39,898 bases of DNA from Oscillospiraceae bacterium. Lineage in GTDB: Bacteria > Bacillota > Clostridia > Oscillospirales > UBA929. The notes under the pieces were generated by a model that was not told the DNA's origin, did not search any database, and was given only the letters and a program-made list of their open reading frames with translations. This document shows, piece after piece, positions 25,372-34,240 of the stretch; within the stretch, counting starts at the first letter, position 1; each line of letters begins with the position of its first letter. Location: the NCBI GenBank assembly GCA_009777475.1, contig WRLU01000017.1, forward strand, positions 1 through 39,898, in the 5' to 3' direction. A program made the position numbers and the translations under genes.

Positions 25372-27579
25372 ATGGCAAACACAAGCATACTGGAGGATAT
25401 ATTTGAAACAGACACAAGCAAGGTACTTGAGGAAATCTACAAATCTGTAAATGGTCTCTTGGGCGGAGGCAATCAGTTGTTCGCAATGGAGTTCCCAGCC
25501 CGCTCTATAAACGGCAGGATGTATGAGTACCCCACGGATGACTGTTTCAGTACGCTGACAAAGCCTTATACCGTCCAGGAAGAGGAATTCCGGCTTTCCG
25601 ATGACCTCTATGATATTTCTCCCATTGTTCAGGGGTCAAACGGGGAGAAGCTTTCAACGGTTTATACAACTGTTCTCAACAACCTTGTTCCTAAGCTGGA
25701 CGGTCTTAAAGCCTATGAGGATGACAAGGGAAAGCTCAGGAAATGGCTTATGGAAACCGTCTCGGATGTAATAGACGGTGAGCCTGTTACCGCAAGCCGT
25801 ATGGCTGTGGCAAAGAAATTGTACAGCTCGTTTTTGAAAAGGCGTGATGAATGGAACAAGGCCAAATCCGCCGCATATGATGACTTCCGTGAAGGCAGGC
25901 GACCCGGCGGTCTGGATGGTTATTCAAAATGGCTGTCTTCTGAAGCGGTAGTGCATGAGGAAGAGCTGAACAACTTCTATAATGATGCAGTGGTACGCGG
26001 ACACTATCACGAGGTTCTGACATATCTCGGATTCCTCAATGTATCATCGCCTGCCGAGGCACTTGAAGGAACCAAGCAAAAAATGAGGGCAAGCCTGCGG
26101 CGTTCCTTGGATGCTTCCTCAGATGTGTACCCCGTTCAATTCCAGCCGAACGACTGGTTTAAGGCACTGCGTCCAAATATAAGCCCTAAAGACCTGACTA
26201 TGGCCTCCGAGAGCCTTATGAACGAGTATAAAACCAAACGAAAAGAACTCAGCCACCTGCAAGGGCTTCTTGCAGAGCAGAACATCATTGAAATCCCACC
26301 GGAGGAGCAGGAAAAACTGAAAAATAACATCAAACGGCAGGAAGACTTGCTCGCAGAAGCGGAAAGAAAATCTATTGAAGCTTTCGGTTCATCGATCCGG
26401 GGTGCGGTTAAAGCGGCTATCAATATTTTCAAAGAATACACCGACCCCATTGCCAAGCTGAACACCGCCCTGGGGATCGCAAAAGACGGGGCGAAAATTG
26501 CCGAGACCGCCGTGATCAACCGTAACCCGAATACGCCGAGCTTTGAACAGAAAAGGATATTCTCTATCCTTGAAGATGTCAGCGATCAGGCCGTCAAGGG
26601 GATGATCAACAATTTTATAAATGAGCAGGAGATCGTCAAGTCGCTTAAAAACCTCAACGAGGCGAAAATGGCGTTTGCCGAATCAAAGGTCAAGGATATG
26701 CGCATTCATCGTCTGCGCATAGAGGAGCGTATACGGAGCGTGCAGGCCGAGCTTGACTTTTTAACGCCGCTGATGACCGGAACTACAGCAATCCTCGCCT
26801 CTGAAGAAGGAGCCGCCGATGCAGAAAAGCCCCTTATGACAAGTGATGAAGAGGGCGGTGAAGACAACAACTTCATGGATGTTATTATCAAGCGCAGCAA
26901 AAACGAAGATTTTTCAAGCGAAGCCTCTTCCTCATTTGCCGAACAAAGCAGCACGAAATACAGCGGTTGGTTTGTGTCTCACGCCAGAGAGAGCAGTAAA
27001 TCAGGCGGCAGCGAAGAACAGAAGAAAAATTCAAAATCGGCATCAGTCGAAATCGGGTTTCGCATTAAAAAAGTGGCCATTAACCGCGGCGGTTGGTTTA
27101 ATCCCAACATTTTCAAACTCAGCAATAATTTTTTCAGACTTGCGGATATCCGATTCAGCAAGGGGATTGTAAAAGAGGACGTGTTGGACGCCAAAACACC
27201 CGGAGCCAAAAACGCACTTGTACGCTATCCGTCCGATGGCGGCGGAAGAGAGCTAAGTTATGCCCTGCCCGCTTTTCCAACCGGTTTTGTTATTGCAAAA
27301 GACATTACGATCCGTATACAGCAGGACGCAAGCTTCAGTGAGATTGACAATAAGTATATGCAGGAGTCCCAGGTTTCGTCAACCGGCATTTTCGGGTTCA
27401 GGTCTGGGAATTCAAGTTCCAGCGAAAGCAGCAGCCAGTCTACATTTTTCGGAGCAGCGAAAAATTTCTTCTACATAAGGATACCGGGTCCCCAGATACT
27501 GGGCTGGTTTCTCGAATTCACGCCACCTGATAACGCTATCCCTTATGAACAACTGGATATGCCTGAGAGCGGCGACTGA
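25372..27579 (+). CDS. Large unknown protein, first gene of the SARP-controlled operon
   Basis: 735 aa without signal peptide or clear membrane helix. Three zones are visible: a mixed N-terminal part (1-270); a long helical, coiled-coil-prone part (about 275-460: ESLMNEYKTKRKELSHLQGLL, EEQEKLKNNIKRQEDLLAEAERKS, KMAFAESKVKDMRIHRLRIEERI); and a C-terminal beta-rich part (about 520-735) with Ser-rich stretches (SSEASSSFAEQSSTKYSG, SGNSSSSESSSQSTFFG) around strands such as VEIGFRIKKVAINRGGWFNP. I start at ATG 25372, 11 nt after AAGGAGG; the ATG at 25363 is too close. I know no family for it. A toxin, a structural particle protein or a surface protein are all possible. Confidence 0.75.
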   Translation: MANTSILEDIFETDTSKVLEEIYKSVNGLLGGGNQLFAMEFPARSINGRMYEYPTDDCFSTLTKPYTVQEEEFRLSDDLYDISPIVQGSNGEKLSTVYTTVLNNLVPKLDGLKAYEDDKGKLRKWLMETVSDVIDGEPVTASRMAVAKKLYSSFLKRRDEWNKAKSAAYDDFREGRRPGGLDGYSKWLSSEAVVHEEELNNFYNDAVVRGHYHEVLTYLGFLNVSSPAEALEGTKQKMRASLRRSLDASSDVYPVQFQPNDWFKALRPNISPKDLTMASESLMNEYKTKRKELSHLQGLLAEQNIIEIPPEEQEKLKNNIKRQEDLLAEAERKSIEAFGSSIRGAVKAAINIFKEYTDPIAKLNTALGIAKDGAKIAETAVINRNPNTPSFEQKRIFSILEDVSDQAVKGMINNFINEQEIVKSLKNLNEAKMAFAESKVKDMRIHRLRIEERIRSVQAELDFLTPLMTGTTAILASEEGAADAEKPLMTSDEEGGEDNNFMDVIIKRSKNEDFSSEASSSFAEQSSTKYSGWFVSHARESSKSGGSEEQKKNSKSASVEIGFRIKKVAINRGGWFNPNIFKLSNNFFRLADIRFSKGIVKEDVLDAKTPGAKNALVRYPSDGGGRELSYALPAFPTGFVIAKDITIRIQQDASFSEIDNKYMQESQVSSTGIFGFRSGNSSSSESSSQSTFFGAAKNFFYIRIPGPQILGWFLEFTPPDNAIPYEQLDMPESGD

Positions 27580-27628
27580 AAAGACAGTCACCGAAAAATA
27601 CTGCAAAAAAAATAAAGGAGCAATGATA

Positions 27629-28681
27629 ATGGTTAAACTAAATCGGCGAATAGCGGATGCGCTATGTACGGCAATAACAATCGGCTTCCTGATGGATAAC
27701 AATGATGGGAAATCAGGCTCAAAAACAAAATTTATTTATGAAGATGGCGCACGAGAACACACAAATCTTCTTGACCTCCTGAAAGAATACAGAGTTGAGG
27801 GCACGAGCATTACCCCGCAGACATCAAAGGCAGAACAACCGTTTATCTGGGCCAACTCTCGTGGCGGTTTTAGTAAAATAGAGACAGGTGGCTTTGCCTC
27901 TGAGCTAAAAACGCTAGTCGGCAGACTTGAGGAAGAAATAAATAAAGTGGATTCCGGCGGGCTTCACGGTGCGTATATTGGCGGGATCGCTGATATAGCA
28001 ACTAAAAAGCTCAATTTACTGGTACCGTCCCTTTTGTGGCAGCGTTCGAGAAACACGCATATGAGCAACGATGAACCCTCCAACGCAACGGTGAGCAGTT
28101 CATATGAAAGCTCAAGGGCAATAAGCCAGGTACTCATTGACGAACTGAAGGGATATCGTGCCGCAAAAGGCGGGATTATTCTGGAATCAAGATCTATAGA
28201 TCGGATTCGTGCGTTTGGTGACTTGCCGAAAAAACTCACTTCTAATGCGCTTTTCGCAAGCGTTCACGGTCTGATTACAGCGATGACAGATGCACCTCCC
28301 ATAAACAGTAACAGCGTAAATGTTGAGCTTGCACTTGGTAAAGACACATGTAAGATTGCCGCCTGCATACCATGCAGTTTGTTTGCATCTTCACAGAACG
28401 CCCCTGCGTCAGCAACGCATCTTGGGCGCGGCGACAACTGGAATTTCCCAGAAAATTTCGGAATTGGATCACGCGGGATATATGCGAGCTGGGAAAAAAC
28501 CATTGGCGATATGTATTACAAGGGCATGGGGGCAGGACTTGTTGGCGACAAAATACGTGCGATTCCTGAATTTATCGCCCTTGTCGAGAAAGACAAGTCT
28601 ATGATCCCTCAAATTTTCCTTGATTCGCTTACTTTTGAGGGGAAATTCACCAAACGCATTGCGGATACACTTCAGGGATAA
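27629..28681 (+). CDS. Unknown protein, second gene of the SARP-controlled operon
   Basis: 350 aa, no signal peptide, no membrane segment. AAAGGAG lies 8 nt before ATG 27629 (the ATG at 27623 is too close). It follows the 735-aa gene after 49 nt. Visible parts: NRRIADALCTAITIGFLMDNNDG at the start, a helix ELKTLVGRLEEEINKV, GLHGAYIGGIADIATKKLNLL, a Ser-rich loop (NATVSSSYESSRAISQVL) and two Cys in CKIAACIPCS. The motif KRIADTLQG at the end echoes NRRIADAL at the start. I do not recognise it. Its tie to the flanking genes is their order and the lack of an internal promoter. Confidence 0.72.
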   Translation: MVKLNRRIADALCTAITIGFLMDNNDGKSGSKTKFIYEDGAREHTNLLDLLKEYRVEGTSITPQTSKAEQPFIWANSRGGFSKIETGGFASELKTLVGRLEEEINKVDSGGLHGAYIGGIADIATKKLNLLVPSLLWQRSRNTHMSNDEPSNATVSSSYESSRAISQVLIDELKGYRAAKGGIILESRSIDRIRAFGDLPKKLTSNALFASVHGLITAMTDAPPINSNSVNVELALGKDTCKIAACIPCSLFASSQNAPASATHLGRGDNWNFPENFGIGSRGIYASWEKTIGDMYYKGMGAGLVGDKIRAIPEFIALVEKDKSMIPQIFLDSLTFEGKFTKRIADTLQG

Positions 28682-28705
28682 CTATAAATACGAGGGGGTT
28701 AAAAC

Positions 28706-29158
28706 ATGAGAGGGCTGGAACACTTACATCCCAAAGCGAGGGCAAAAGCGGAGGCTCTGCAAAAATTGTGCAAGGAAAAGGGGCTGCCCTTACTAATTAC
28801 CGAGACTTTCCGCACAAAAGCCGAGCAGGATGCGCTGTACGCCATTGGTCGCACAAAAGAATTAAGCCGCAAGCCCGTTACCAATGTGCAGTATCCCAAC
28901 AGTGCCCACTGCTGGGGTGTTGCCTTTGACTTCTGCCGAAATGTAAAGGGCAAGGAGTTTGACGATAGTGACGGGTTCTTCAAAAAAGTCGCGGATTTGG
29001 CAAAAACACTGGGCGGAATCACATGGGGCGGCAACTGGAAAAGCATCGTTGATAAGCCCCATTTGGAATTGACTGAGTTTATGCCGGGAAGCAGCACCAA
29101 AACACTGGCAAGTAAACACGGCACACCTGAGAGCTTCAAAAAGACATGGGGGAAATAG
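28706..29158 (+). CDS. M15 peptidase, endolysin-like L-Ala-D-Glu or D-Ala-D-Ala peptidase
   Basis: 150 aa, only the catalytic domain. Zinc ligands are visible as His68 and Asp75 in SAHCWGVAFDF and His119 in DKPHLEL; Arg36 in TETFRTKAEQ is the usual substrate-binding Arg. The domain is closest in look to phage endolysins of the Ply500 type and to ChiX, which cut the peptide stem of peptidoglycan. It has no signal peptide and no wall-binding domain. A ribosome site (CGAGGGGG) lies 12 nt upstream. As third gene of the SARP operon it could release the two large proteins by local or complete lysis. No holin gene is seen. Confidence 0.88.
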   Translation: MRGLEHLHPKARAKAEALQKLCKEKGLPLLITETFRTKAEQDALYAIGRTKELSRKPVTNVQYPNSAHCWGVAFDFCRNVKGKEFDDSDGFFKKVADLAKTLGGITWGGNWKSIVDKPHLELTEFMPGSSTKTLASKHGTPESFKKTWGK

Positions 29159-29499
29159 GGCTTTCATACAAAACTTAACCACATAACGGACAGTATACAA
29201 GTCCCAGCTATAATGCCGATTCGATACCCCTTGCCAGCTGTGCGGCAAGGGGTTCTTTATTTACGTCACCTGTCTCGGCTTGGCATAAAAGGCATCCTGG
29301 TGGCACGAAATGCAGCGCAACATGAAAACCATGTCATTCGTGCCGTTAGAACGCACTTTATGACAAAATCAACACAAGGCAGAAAATATCTGCTACACCT
29401 TAAATCTGGCTCCGATATAACCATGTGCAAAAAATATCTTAAAAAAAGTAAATGCGGTGACCCTCTTACAAGGGTATAAAAAAACAATCAAAATACCTG
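29159..29499. other. Gap between the M15 gene and the SRP RNA promoter
   Basis: Apart from the terminator at 29226-29260 I see no gene in these 341 bases. A small hairpin (ACCCTCTTACAAGGGT, 29460-29475) occurs near the end. Short open frames here have no ribosome sites. Confidence 0.55.
29226..29260 (+). terminator. Terminator of the SARP-controlled operon
   Basis: ACCCCTTGCC / GGCAAGGGGT, a perfect 10-bp stem with an 8-nt loop, followed by TCTTTAT. It lies 67 nt after the M15 peptidase stop. Confidence 0.85.
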
Positions 29500-29528
29500 T
29501 TGATTATTTTTCCCCTTTCGTTTATACT
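29500..29528 (+). promoter_or_regulatory. Promoter of the SRP RNA gene
   Basis: TTGATT (29500-29505), a 17-bp spacer and TATACT (29523-29528). The RNA's 5' end would be 10-11 nt downstream, which matches the start of its closing stem at 29539. Confidence 0.8.
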
Positions 29529-29538
29529 GTATTCGTTA

Positions 29539-29830
29539 CCCCTTGTCCGTGCCGCACTAGTTGGGAAACTAGCGGTGTCCTGTAACCTGCAACCCGCTAC
29601 AGCAGGGATGAAGTCCGTACCTCGGGTGGCACATGTGTTGTTCGCGCCAGGTAAGCAGCGATGAGGAATCGGTCCCGCGCAACAGTACCCCGTGAATCAT
29701 GTCAGGCGGGGAACCGAGCAGCATTAAGCGGTGCGTTTCTGTGTGCCGCGGAGCCTCCGTTTCCGAGCCGGCTGCCCGGAAGGCGGGCATATGTGTCTAC
29801 TCAAAGGCGGTGTGCGGTGCGGACAAGGGG
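29539..29830 (+). ncRNA. ffs: SRP RNA, long form with Alu domain
   Basis: About 292 nt. The ends pair (CCCCTTGTCCG with CGGACAAGGGG). Near the 5' end is the Alu domain with GCGGTGTCCTGTAACC and the matching AGCAGGGATGAAGTCC. The Ffh-binding S domain is the hairpin GTCAGG-CGG-GGAA-CCG-AGCAGCA, that is, the conserved symmetric loops capped by a GGAA tetraloop. A long RNA with an Alu domain is the Bacillus/Clostridium form; it guides nascent membrane and secreted proteins to the translocon. Its open frames in this span are not genes. Confidence 0.93.
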
Positions 29831-29933
29831 TAGCCGTGCGTATCGTTTACAAGCGGCAAATGATACGTGTGCCGGAGGGGTGTCTTAATACATCCTAAAT
29901 ATACCTATTCCGCTTGAGAAATGGCAGGTTGAT

Positions 29934-30635
29934 ATGCGAATTAAAACAATACGAACTCTGTTAATCGGTCTGGTTTTTACCCTGATAGACATTCCGCTGA
30001 ATCCTTCGCTGTTCATTATTGATGATCTTCTCTATGACCTCGTTGGGCTTGGGATTATAATTTACAGCTCTGTCTTTCTCTTCAACCATACAAAGCTGTT
30101 TGCCAGGCCGATCATTGCCGCCTCTGCAATGATATTTTTAGAGGTTGTGCGTATATTCGATTTGGTTTCCGTTGAGATGACAGCCAATTTTTTGCTCATG
30201 CTCTACCTATGTCTCAAGGCATTGCTGGTTATTCTTATAACCCTTGCCATTGCAAGAGTTTGCACCAAATTAGAGTATCCTAATTACTCCACTCTGTCCG
30301 AAAAACTCGGATACATTTATGCTATCGTATTCCCTCTGCGTATTGCCATGATGTTTGAAGGCGCCGATGGAATCAGAGGTTTTTTGCTGTTATCAGAGGC
30401 GGTTATTGTTCTTCCTGTATTAGGCATGCTCTTGTATGTATATACCCAGCTCCATGTGCCGATTCTGCAGCTTGGCCCCGGTCAGGACTCAAATGAGATA
30501 GACCAGGAGGTTAATATAACAACTGTTGATGACCCGGATTCCCATGTGGTGCAGGAGGATGATTTGAGTGCCGGCATAAAAGAGGATGCTGCCCAGGGCG
30601 AGACCTTAGCCCCCTCAGACCCGGAAAGGGAATGA
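29934..30635 (+). CDS. Membrane protein of unknown function with acidic tail
   Basis: 233 aa. About five or six hydrophobic segments fill residues 8-175 (TLLIGLVFTLIDIPLN, LVGLGIIIYSSVFLF, LCLKALLVILITLAIARV, VIVLPVLGMLLYVYTQL). The last 50 residues are hydrophilic and strongly acidic (NEIDQEV, TTVDDPDS, VVQEDDLSAGIKEDAAQGE). Start ATG 29934 has a modest site (GGCAGG). It lies between the SRP RNA and dnaX. No family recognised. Confidence 0.7.
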   Translation: MRIKTIRTLLIGLVFTLIDIPLNPSLFIIDDLLYDLVGLGIIIYSSVFLFNHTKLFARPIIAASAMIFLEVVRIFDLVSVEMTANFLLMLYLCLKALLVILITLAIARVCTKLEYPNYSTLSEKLGYIYAIVFPLRIAMMFEGADGIRGFLLLSEAVIVLPVLGMLLYVYTQLHVPILQLGPGQDSNEIDQEVNITTVDDPDSHVVQEDDLSAGIKEDAAQGETLAPSDPERE

Positions 30636-30682
30636 AGCAAGGATCCGGCAATTGACAAGATATAAGGGGAGGGTGCCTTAAA

Positions 30683-32227
30683 GTGTATCAGGCTCTTTAC
30701 CGCAAATGGAGACCGCTAGTTTTTGCCGATGTTGCGGGACAGCCGCATGTCACTCAAACCCTGCGTAACCAGGTTGAAGGCGGCCGGCTGTCTCATGCCT
30801 ATTTATTTACTGGTTCACGCGGCACCGGAAAGACTACCTGTGCCAAAATTTTGGCGCGTGCCGCCTGTTGCACACAGCCGAAAAAAGGCGATCCCTGTAA
30901 CAACTGCAGCTCCTGTCTGGGTATTTTGGATGGCCGGGTGCCTGATGTTATGGAAATTGATGCCGCTTCTAATTCGGGGGTTGACAATATCCGCGCACTA
31001 CGGGAAGAATTAGTCTACACACCGGTGGCGGTTTCCAAGCGGGTTTACATCATCGATGAGGTGCATATGCTTTCCCCCGGTGCGTTTAATGCCCTTCTTA
31101 AAACCCTTGAAGAGCCGCCTGGGCATGTTCTCTTTATTTTAGCTACTACCGAAACGCACAAGGTTCCTGCAACCATTATTTCACGGTGCCAGCGTTTTGC
31201 CTTTCACCGCATCGCGCAGAAGGATATTGCCGCCCGACTTTGGCAGGTAGCCCAATCCGAAAACATACTGCTCCAGACTGACGCGCTACAGCTTTTGGCG
31301 AATATGGCAGACGGCTCGTTGCGTGATGGGCTGAGCCTTTTGGATCAGTGCGCCGGGTTAGCCGAAACTATAGACATTCAGCTTTGCCTTGATACCTTGG
31401 GGCTGGCAGGTCGTTCTGAAATGGCGCAATGGCTATGTGAGCTTTGCCGGAATGAAACCTCCGGGGCATTGGAACGTTTGGACAGGCTGTATCAGGCAGG
31501 GCAGGATTTCTCTTCAATTTTAGATGAACTTGGCTCTCTCATGCGAGATCTTTTGATGGGTCAGATGCTTGACGATTTATCCTCTCTCAGATTACCGGAG
31601 GCCTCCGTTGCCGAATTAAACTCCCTTTGCCCGCGCGAAGAGCTTTTGAAAACAATTTCACTGTTGCAGGAAACACAAAACCGTTTGCCGCGAAGTGTTA
31701 ACAAACGTTTGGAAACTGAGATGTTTGTTTTCAGGGTATCCTGCGGTGTTCAAACAGCCCCGCAGTTAGCAGGCGAACAAGCACCGGTGACCGCTTCGGC
31801 TCGCTCAAAGGCTGTTGCCCCGCCCCAGTCGGCTGAACCTCAGCCAACAGATGGAGGGGTTACGTCCTTTTCAGAGCCACCGCAAAAAAAGCTTCCGCCG
31901 CCCACGAAAAAAACTGCACCGGGCGATGGCTGGCGGCAGCTTCTTTCGTGGGCAGCCGATAATAAATTTTTCAAGGATGCCCTCGACCAGGCTGAATGCT
32001 CAGAGGAAGGCGAAAAGCTCATATTAAATGTTCCCAACACCTATATAAAGGGCGTTTTGGGTCAGGAGGTTTTCCGGCAGAGGGTCATGGCATTGTATCC
32101 GGGGGGGGTGGAAATTGTCGTACCCGGAAGGGCAGGCACCTCATCACCGGCATATCCGCCTGAGAAAGAGAACAGACTCAAGGCTCTGCAAGATGGTTTA
32201 GGCAGTAATTTCCATATAGTAGATTAG
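30683..32227 (+). CDS. dnaX: DNA polymerase III subunits gamma and tau
   Basis: 514 aa, GTG start after AAGGGGAGGG. It is the clamp-loader ATPase of the replisome. Motifs: MYQALYRKWRP at the start, Walker A GSRGTGKT near 44-51, a zinc module with four Cys (CCTQPKKGDPCNNCSSC), Walker B VYIIDEVHML and sensor 1 ILATTETHKVPATIISRCQ. Domain III follows to about 360, then a Pro/Ala-rich linker and a short tau-type tail. It begins the conserved block dnaX-ybaB-recR. Confidence 0.95.
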   Translation: MYQALYRKWRPLVFADVAGQPHVTQTLRNQVEGGRLSHAYLFTGSRGTGKTTCAKILARAACCTQPKKGDPCNNCSSCLGILDGRVPDVMEIDAASNSGVDNIRALREELVYTPVAVSKRVYIIDEVHMLSPGAFNALLKTLEEPPGHVLFILATTETHKVPATIISRCQRFAFHRIAQKDIAARLWQVAQSENILLQTDALQLLANMADGSLRDGLSLLDQCAGLAETIDIQLCLDTLGLAGRSEMAQWLCELCRNETSGALERLDRLYQAGQDFSSILDELGSLMRDLLMGQMLDDLSSLRLPEASVAELNSLCPREELLKTISLLQETQNRLPRSVNKRLETEMFVFRVSCGVQTAPQLAGEQAPVTASARSKAVAPPQSAEPQPTDGGVTSFSEPPQKKLPPPTKKTAPGDGWRQLLSWAADNKFFKDALDQAECSEEGEKLILNVPNTYIKGVLGQEVFRQRVMALYPGGVEIVVPGRAGTSSPAYPPEKENRLKALQDGLGSNFHIVD

Positions 32228-32246
32228 AAAGGACGGAGAGATTTTT

Positions 32247-32579
32247 ATGAAAAAACGAGGAATGCCCGGCGGAATGGGCGGCGGCAACATGATGAAGCAA
32301 ATTCAAAAAATGCAGGCAGATATGATTAAGGCGCAGGAGGAATTAGAGGAACGAGTTTACACCGCCTCTGCCGGCGGAGGTGCAGTCAAGGCAACAGTAA
32401 ACGGAAAGCACGAGATTACCTCCCTGGAAATTTCACCTGATGCCGTTGACCCGGAGGATGTGGAAATGCTATCGGACATGATTATGGCCGCCTGTAATGA
32501 GGCTCTGCGTGAGGCAGATGAAATCGCAGCCGGGGAAATGGGACGCTTCACAGGCGGGCTTGGTATTCCGGGATTTTAG
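32247..32579 (+). CDS. YbaB/EbfC-family nucleoid-associated protein
   Basis: 110 aa. A Met/Gly-rich start (MPGGMGGGNMMKQIQKMQADM), a helix with QEELEERVYTASAGGGAVKATVNGK, then LEISPDAVDPEDVEMLSDMI and a C-terminal helix. Family members are dimeric DNA-binding proteins almost always encoded between dnaX and recR, as here. The spacing is 20 nt after dnaX with AAAGGACGG as ribosome site. Confidence 0.93.
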   Translation: MKKRGMPGGMGGGNMMKQIQKMQADMIKAQEELEERVYTASAGGGAVKATVNGKHEITSLEISPDAVDPEDVEMLSDMIMAACNEALREADEIAAGEMGRFTGGLGIPGF

Positions 32580-32645
32580 GTTTGCCCTATTTACGAATCC
32601 GCAAATTTAATTTTCGAGAGTGCATATTTTATAGGGGGATTATCT

Positions 32646-33263
32646 GTGAGCCTTTTTCCCGCCTCGGTAGAGGTGCTGATTGACCAATTTGCCCGATTGC
32701 CCGGTGTTGGCCGCAAAAGCGCGGCACGCCTCGCATTTTTTATGCTTAGTGAACCGCTGGAGCATTCACGGGCGTTTGCCCAGGCACTGCTTGCCGCCCG
32801 CGAAGGGACAGTTTTTTGCCATGAATGCCAAAACCTTTCCGATGGCGAGGTTTGCCCAATTTGCGGTTGCAACGAGCGTGACCACTCCACCATATGCGTG
32901 GTTGCCGAGCCCCGGGATTTAGCGGCAATCGAGAGTTGCCGTGAATACAAGGGCTTGTATCATGTACTCCATGGGGTTATTTCACCCACAAAACACAAAA
33001 GTCCTGACGATATCAGGCTTCCTGAGTTGCTTAGAAGAGTATCCGCATATCCTCAAGCAGGGAAGGAAAACACCGCAGAGGTTATATTAGCCACAAACCC
33101 AGACACCGATGGCGACACAACAGCCCTGTACATAGCCCGGTTACTGCGACCCTATCCGGTGAAGGTGACGCGTTTAGCCTATGGCCTGCCAATGGGCGGT
33201 CATGTAGAACACGCCGATCAGGCAACTATAATGCGAGCTATCGACGGACGGCTGGAGTTGTAA
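32646..33263 (+). CDS. recR: Recombination protein RecR
   Basis: 205 aa, GTG start behind AGGGGG. Helix-hairpin-helix RLPGVGRKSAARLAF at the N-terminus, a zinc finger CHECQNLSDGEVCPIC at about 57-72, a Toprim domain with VVAEPRDLAAIE and the C-terminal part TRLAYGLPMGGHVEHAD. With RecO and RecF it helps load RecA at gaps. Confidence 0.95.
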   Translation: MSLFPASVEVLIDQFARLPGVGRKSAARLAFFMLSEPLEHSRAFAQALLAAREGTVFCHECQNLSDGEVCPICGCNERDHSTICVVAEPRDLAAIESCREYKGLYHVLHGVISPTKHKSPDDIRLPELLRRVSAYPQAGKENTAEVILATNPDTDGDTTALYIARLLRPYPVKVTRLAYGLPMGGHVEHADQATIMRAIDGRLEL

Positions 33264-33351
33264 AACGCCTCGCAAAAAAGCGGGAGGTTCATAGTGTGGG
33301 TAAGCAACAGCGCAAAAGTAAAAAATCCGTGAAAAAAATATGCACAAAAGC

Positions 33352-33380
33352 TTGACGAGGGGATTTTTTTGTGTTATCCT
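33352..33380 (+). promoter_or_regulatory. Promoter of the rplU operon
   Basis: TTGACG (33352-33357), a 17-bp spacer and TATCCT (33375-33380), 88 bp upstream of rplU. Confidence 0.65.
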
Positions 33381-33387
33381 GATTGGG

Positions 33388-33467
33388 CCGCATTGTCCGG
33401 GCTTTAAAAGAGTATTGAAAAATACCGCCCGCCCAAGCGAGATTTAAAACCGCAGGAAGGTGCAAAA
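33388..33467 (+). ncRNA. Structured leader of rplU, possible L21 leader
   Basis: The leader can fold as nested stems: GTATT-GAAA-AATAC inside CGGGC / GCCCG, with a further GGGC / GCCC pairing outside. Firmicutes often have an autoregulatory L21 leader at this place. I call it from position and fold; I could not match the family consensus base by base. Confidence 0.45.
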
Positions 33468-33827
33468 ATGACAGCTGTTTTTGAAACAGGCGGTAAGCAG
33501 TACCGCGTAAACGAAGGGGACACAGTATATGTGGAAAAGCTCCCCGGTCAGGCCGGAGGGGCATTGACCTTCGACACAGTTTTGGCATTGGTTGACGGTG
33601 AAAGTATTGAAATCGGGTCACCCTATCTGTCCGGAGCGAGGGTTGAGGCAGAGCTTGTTAAGTCTGCCCGCGCCAAAAAGATCATTGTTTACAAGATGAG
33701 GCGCAGAAAAAACTACCGCAACAAGCAGGGTCACCGTCAGCCCTACACTCAGATCAAAATCACCAAGATTGAAAATGCCGCGGCGAAGAAGAAAACTGCT
33801 AAAGCAAAAAAAGAGGAGGTTTCATAG
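33468..33827 (+). CDS. rplU: 50S ribosomal protein L21
   Basis: 119 aa. Start MTAVFETGGKQYRV, then DTVLALVDGESIEIGSPYLSGARVEAE and KKIIVYKMRRRKNYRNKQGHRQPYTQIKI are family signatures. A Lys-rich tail of about 15 residues extends the usual 103-aa length. AGGAAGG precedes the start. It leads directly into rpmA without a Prp gene between. Confidence 0.96.
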   Translation: MTAVFETGGKQYRVNEGDTVYVEKLPGQAGGALTFDTVLALVDGESIEIGSPYLSGARVEAELVKSARAKKIIVYKMRRRKNYRNKQGHRQPYTQIKITKIENAAAKKKTAKAKKEEVS

Positions 33828-34085
33828 ATGGCACATAAAAAGGGAATGGGTTCAACCCGGAACGGTCGGGATTCCCAATCAAAGCGTTTAGGGGTTAAAA
33901 GGGCTGATGGGCAAATTGTTCCGGCGGGAAATATTTTAGTGCGTCAGCGCGGTACTCATATCCATCCGGGTGAAAATGTGGGCATCGGTAGCGATGATAC
34001 CCTCTTTGCCCTGGCATCTGGCCGTGTACGCTTTGAGCGTTTGGGCAGGAGCCGCAAGATGGTTTCAGTATATCCGGTCGGGTAG
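33828..34085 (+). CDS. rpmA: 50S ribosomal protein L27, non-extended form
   Basis: 85 aa, starting [20 protein letters not shown] and carrying [19 protein letters not shown]. It begins at the base after the rplU stop, with AGAGGAGG inside rplU. Most Firmicutes make L27 with an N-terminal leader (about nine residues ending in FFA) that is removed by the Prp protease encoded between rplU and rpmA. Here both the leader and the prp gene are absent, like in Gram-negatives. Confidence 0.96.
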   Translation: MAHKKGMGSTRNGRDSQSKRLGVKRADGQIVPAGNILVRQRGTHIHPGENVGIGSDDTLFALASGRVRFERLGRSRKMVSVYPVG

Positions 34086-34140
34086 GTTATTTAGAGTTCG
34101 CCATAGAACGGGCAAAAGCCGCCCGCGTTTGTTCGGTGTT

Positions 34141-34178
34141 AAAAAACGGGCGGAGCATTTTCCGCTCGTTTTTTTTGA
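34141..34178 (+). terminator. Terminator of rplU-rpmA
   Basis: A stem of 14 bp (AAAAAACGGGCGGA / TCCGCTCGTTTTTT, one G-T pair), loop GCATTT and a run of eight T. Confidence 0.9.
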
Positions 34179-34240
34179 TGGGTCCCATGGAGAGCTTAAA
34201 GATCAAGCGAAACCCGAGGGGGTTCCAGACGGAGTGGATT

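Noticed and set aside
29661..29888. Open frames on both strands inside 29539-29888
   Set aside because: They lie within the SRP RNA gene, whose paired ends and conserved Alu and S-domain sequences explain the stretch.
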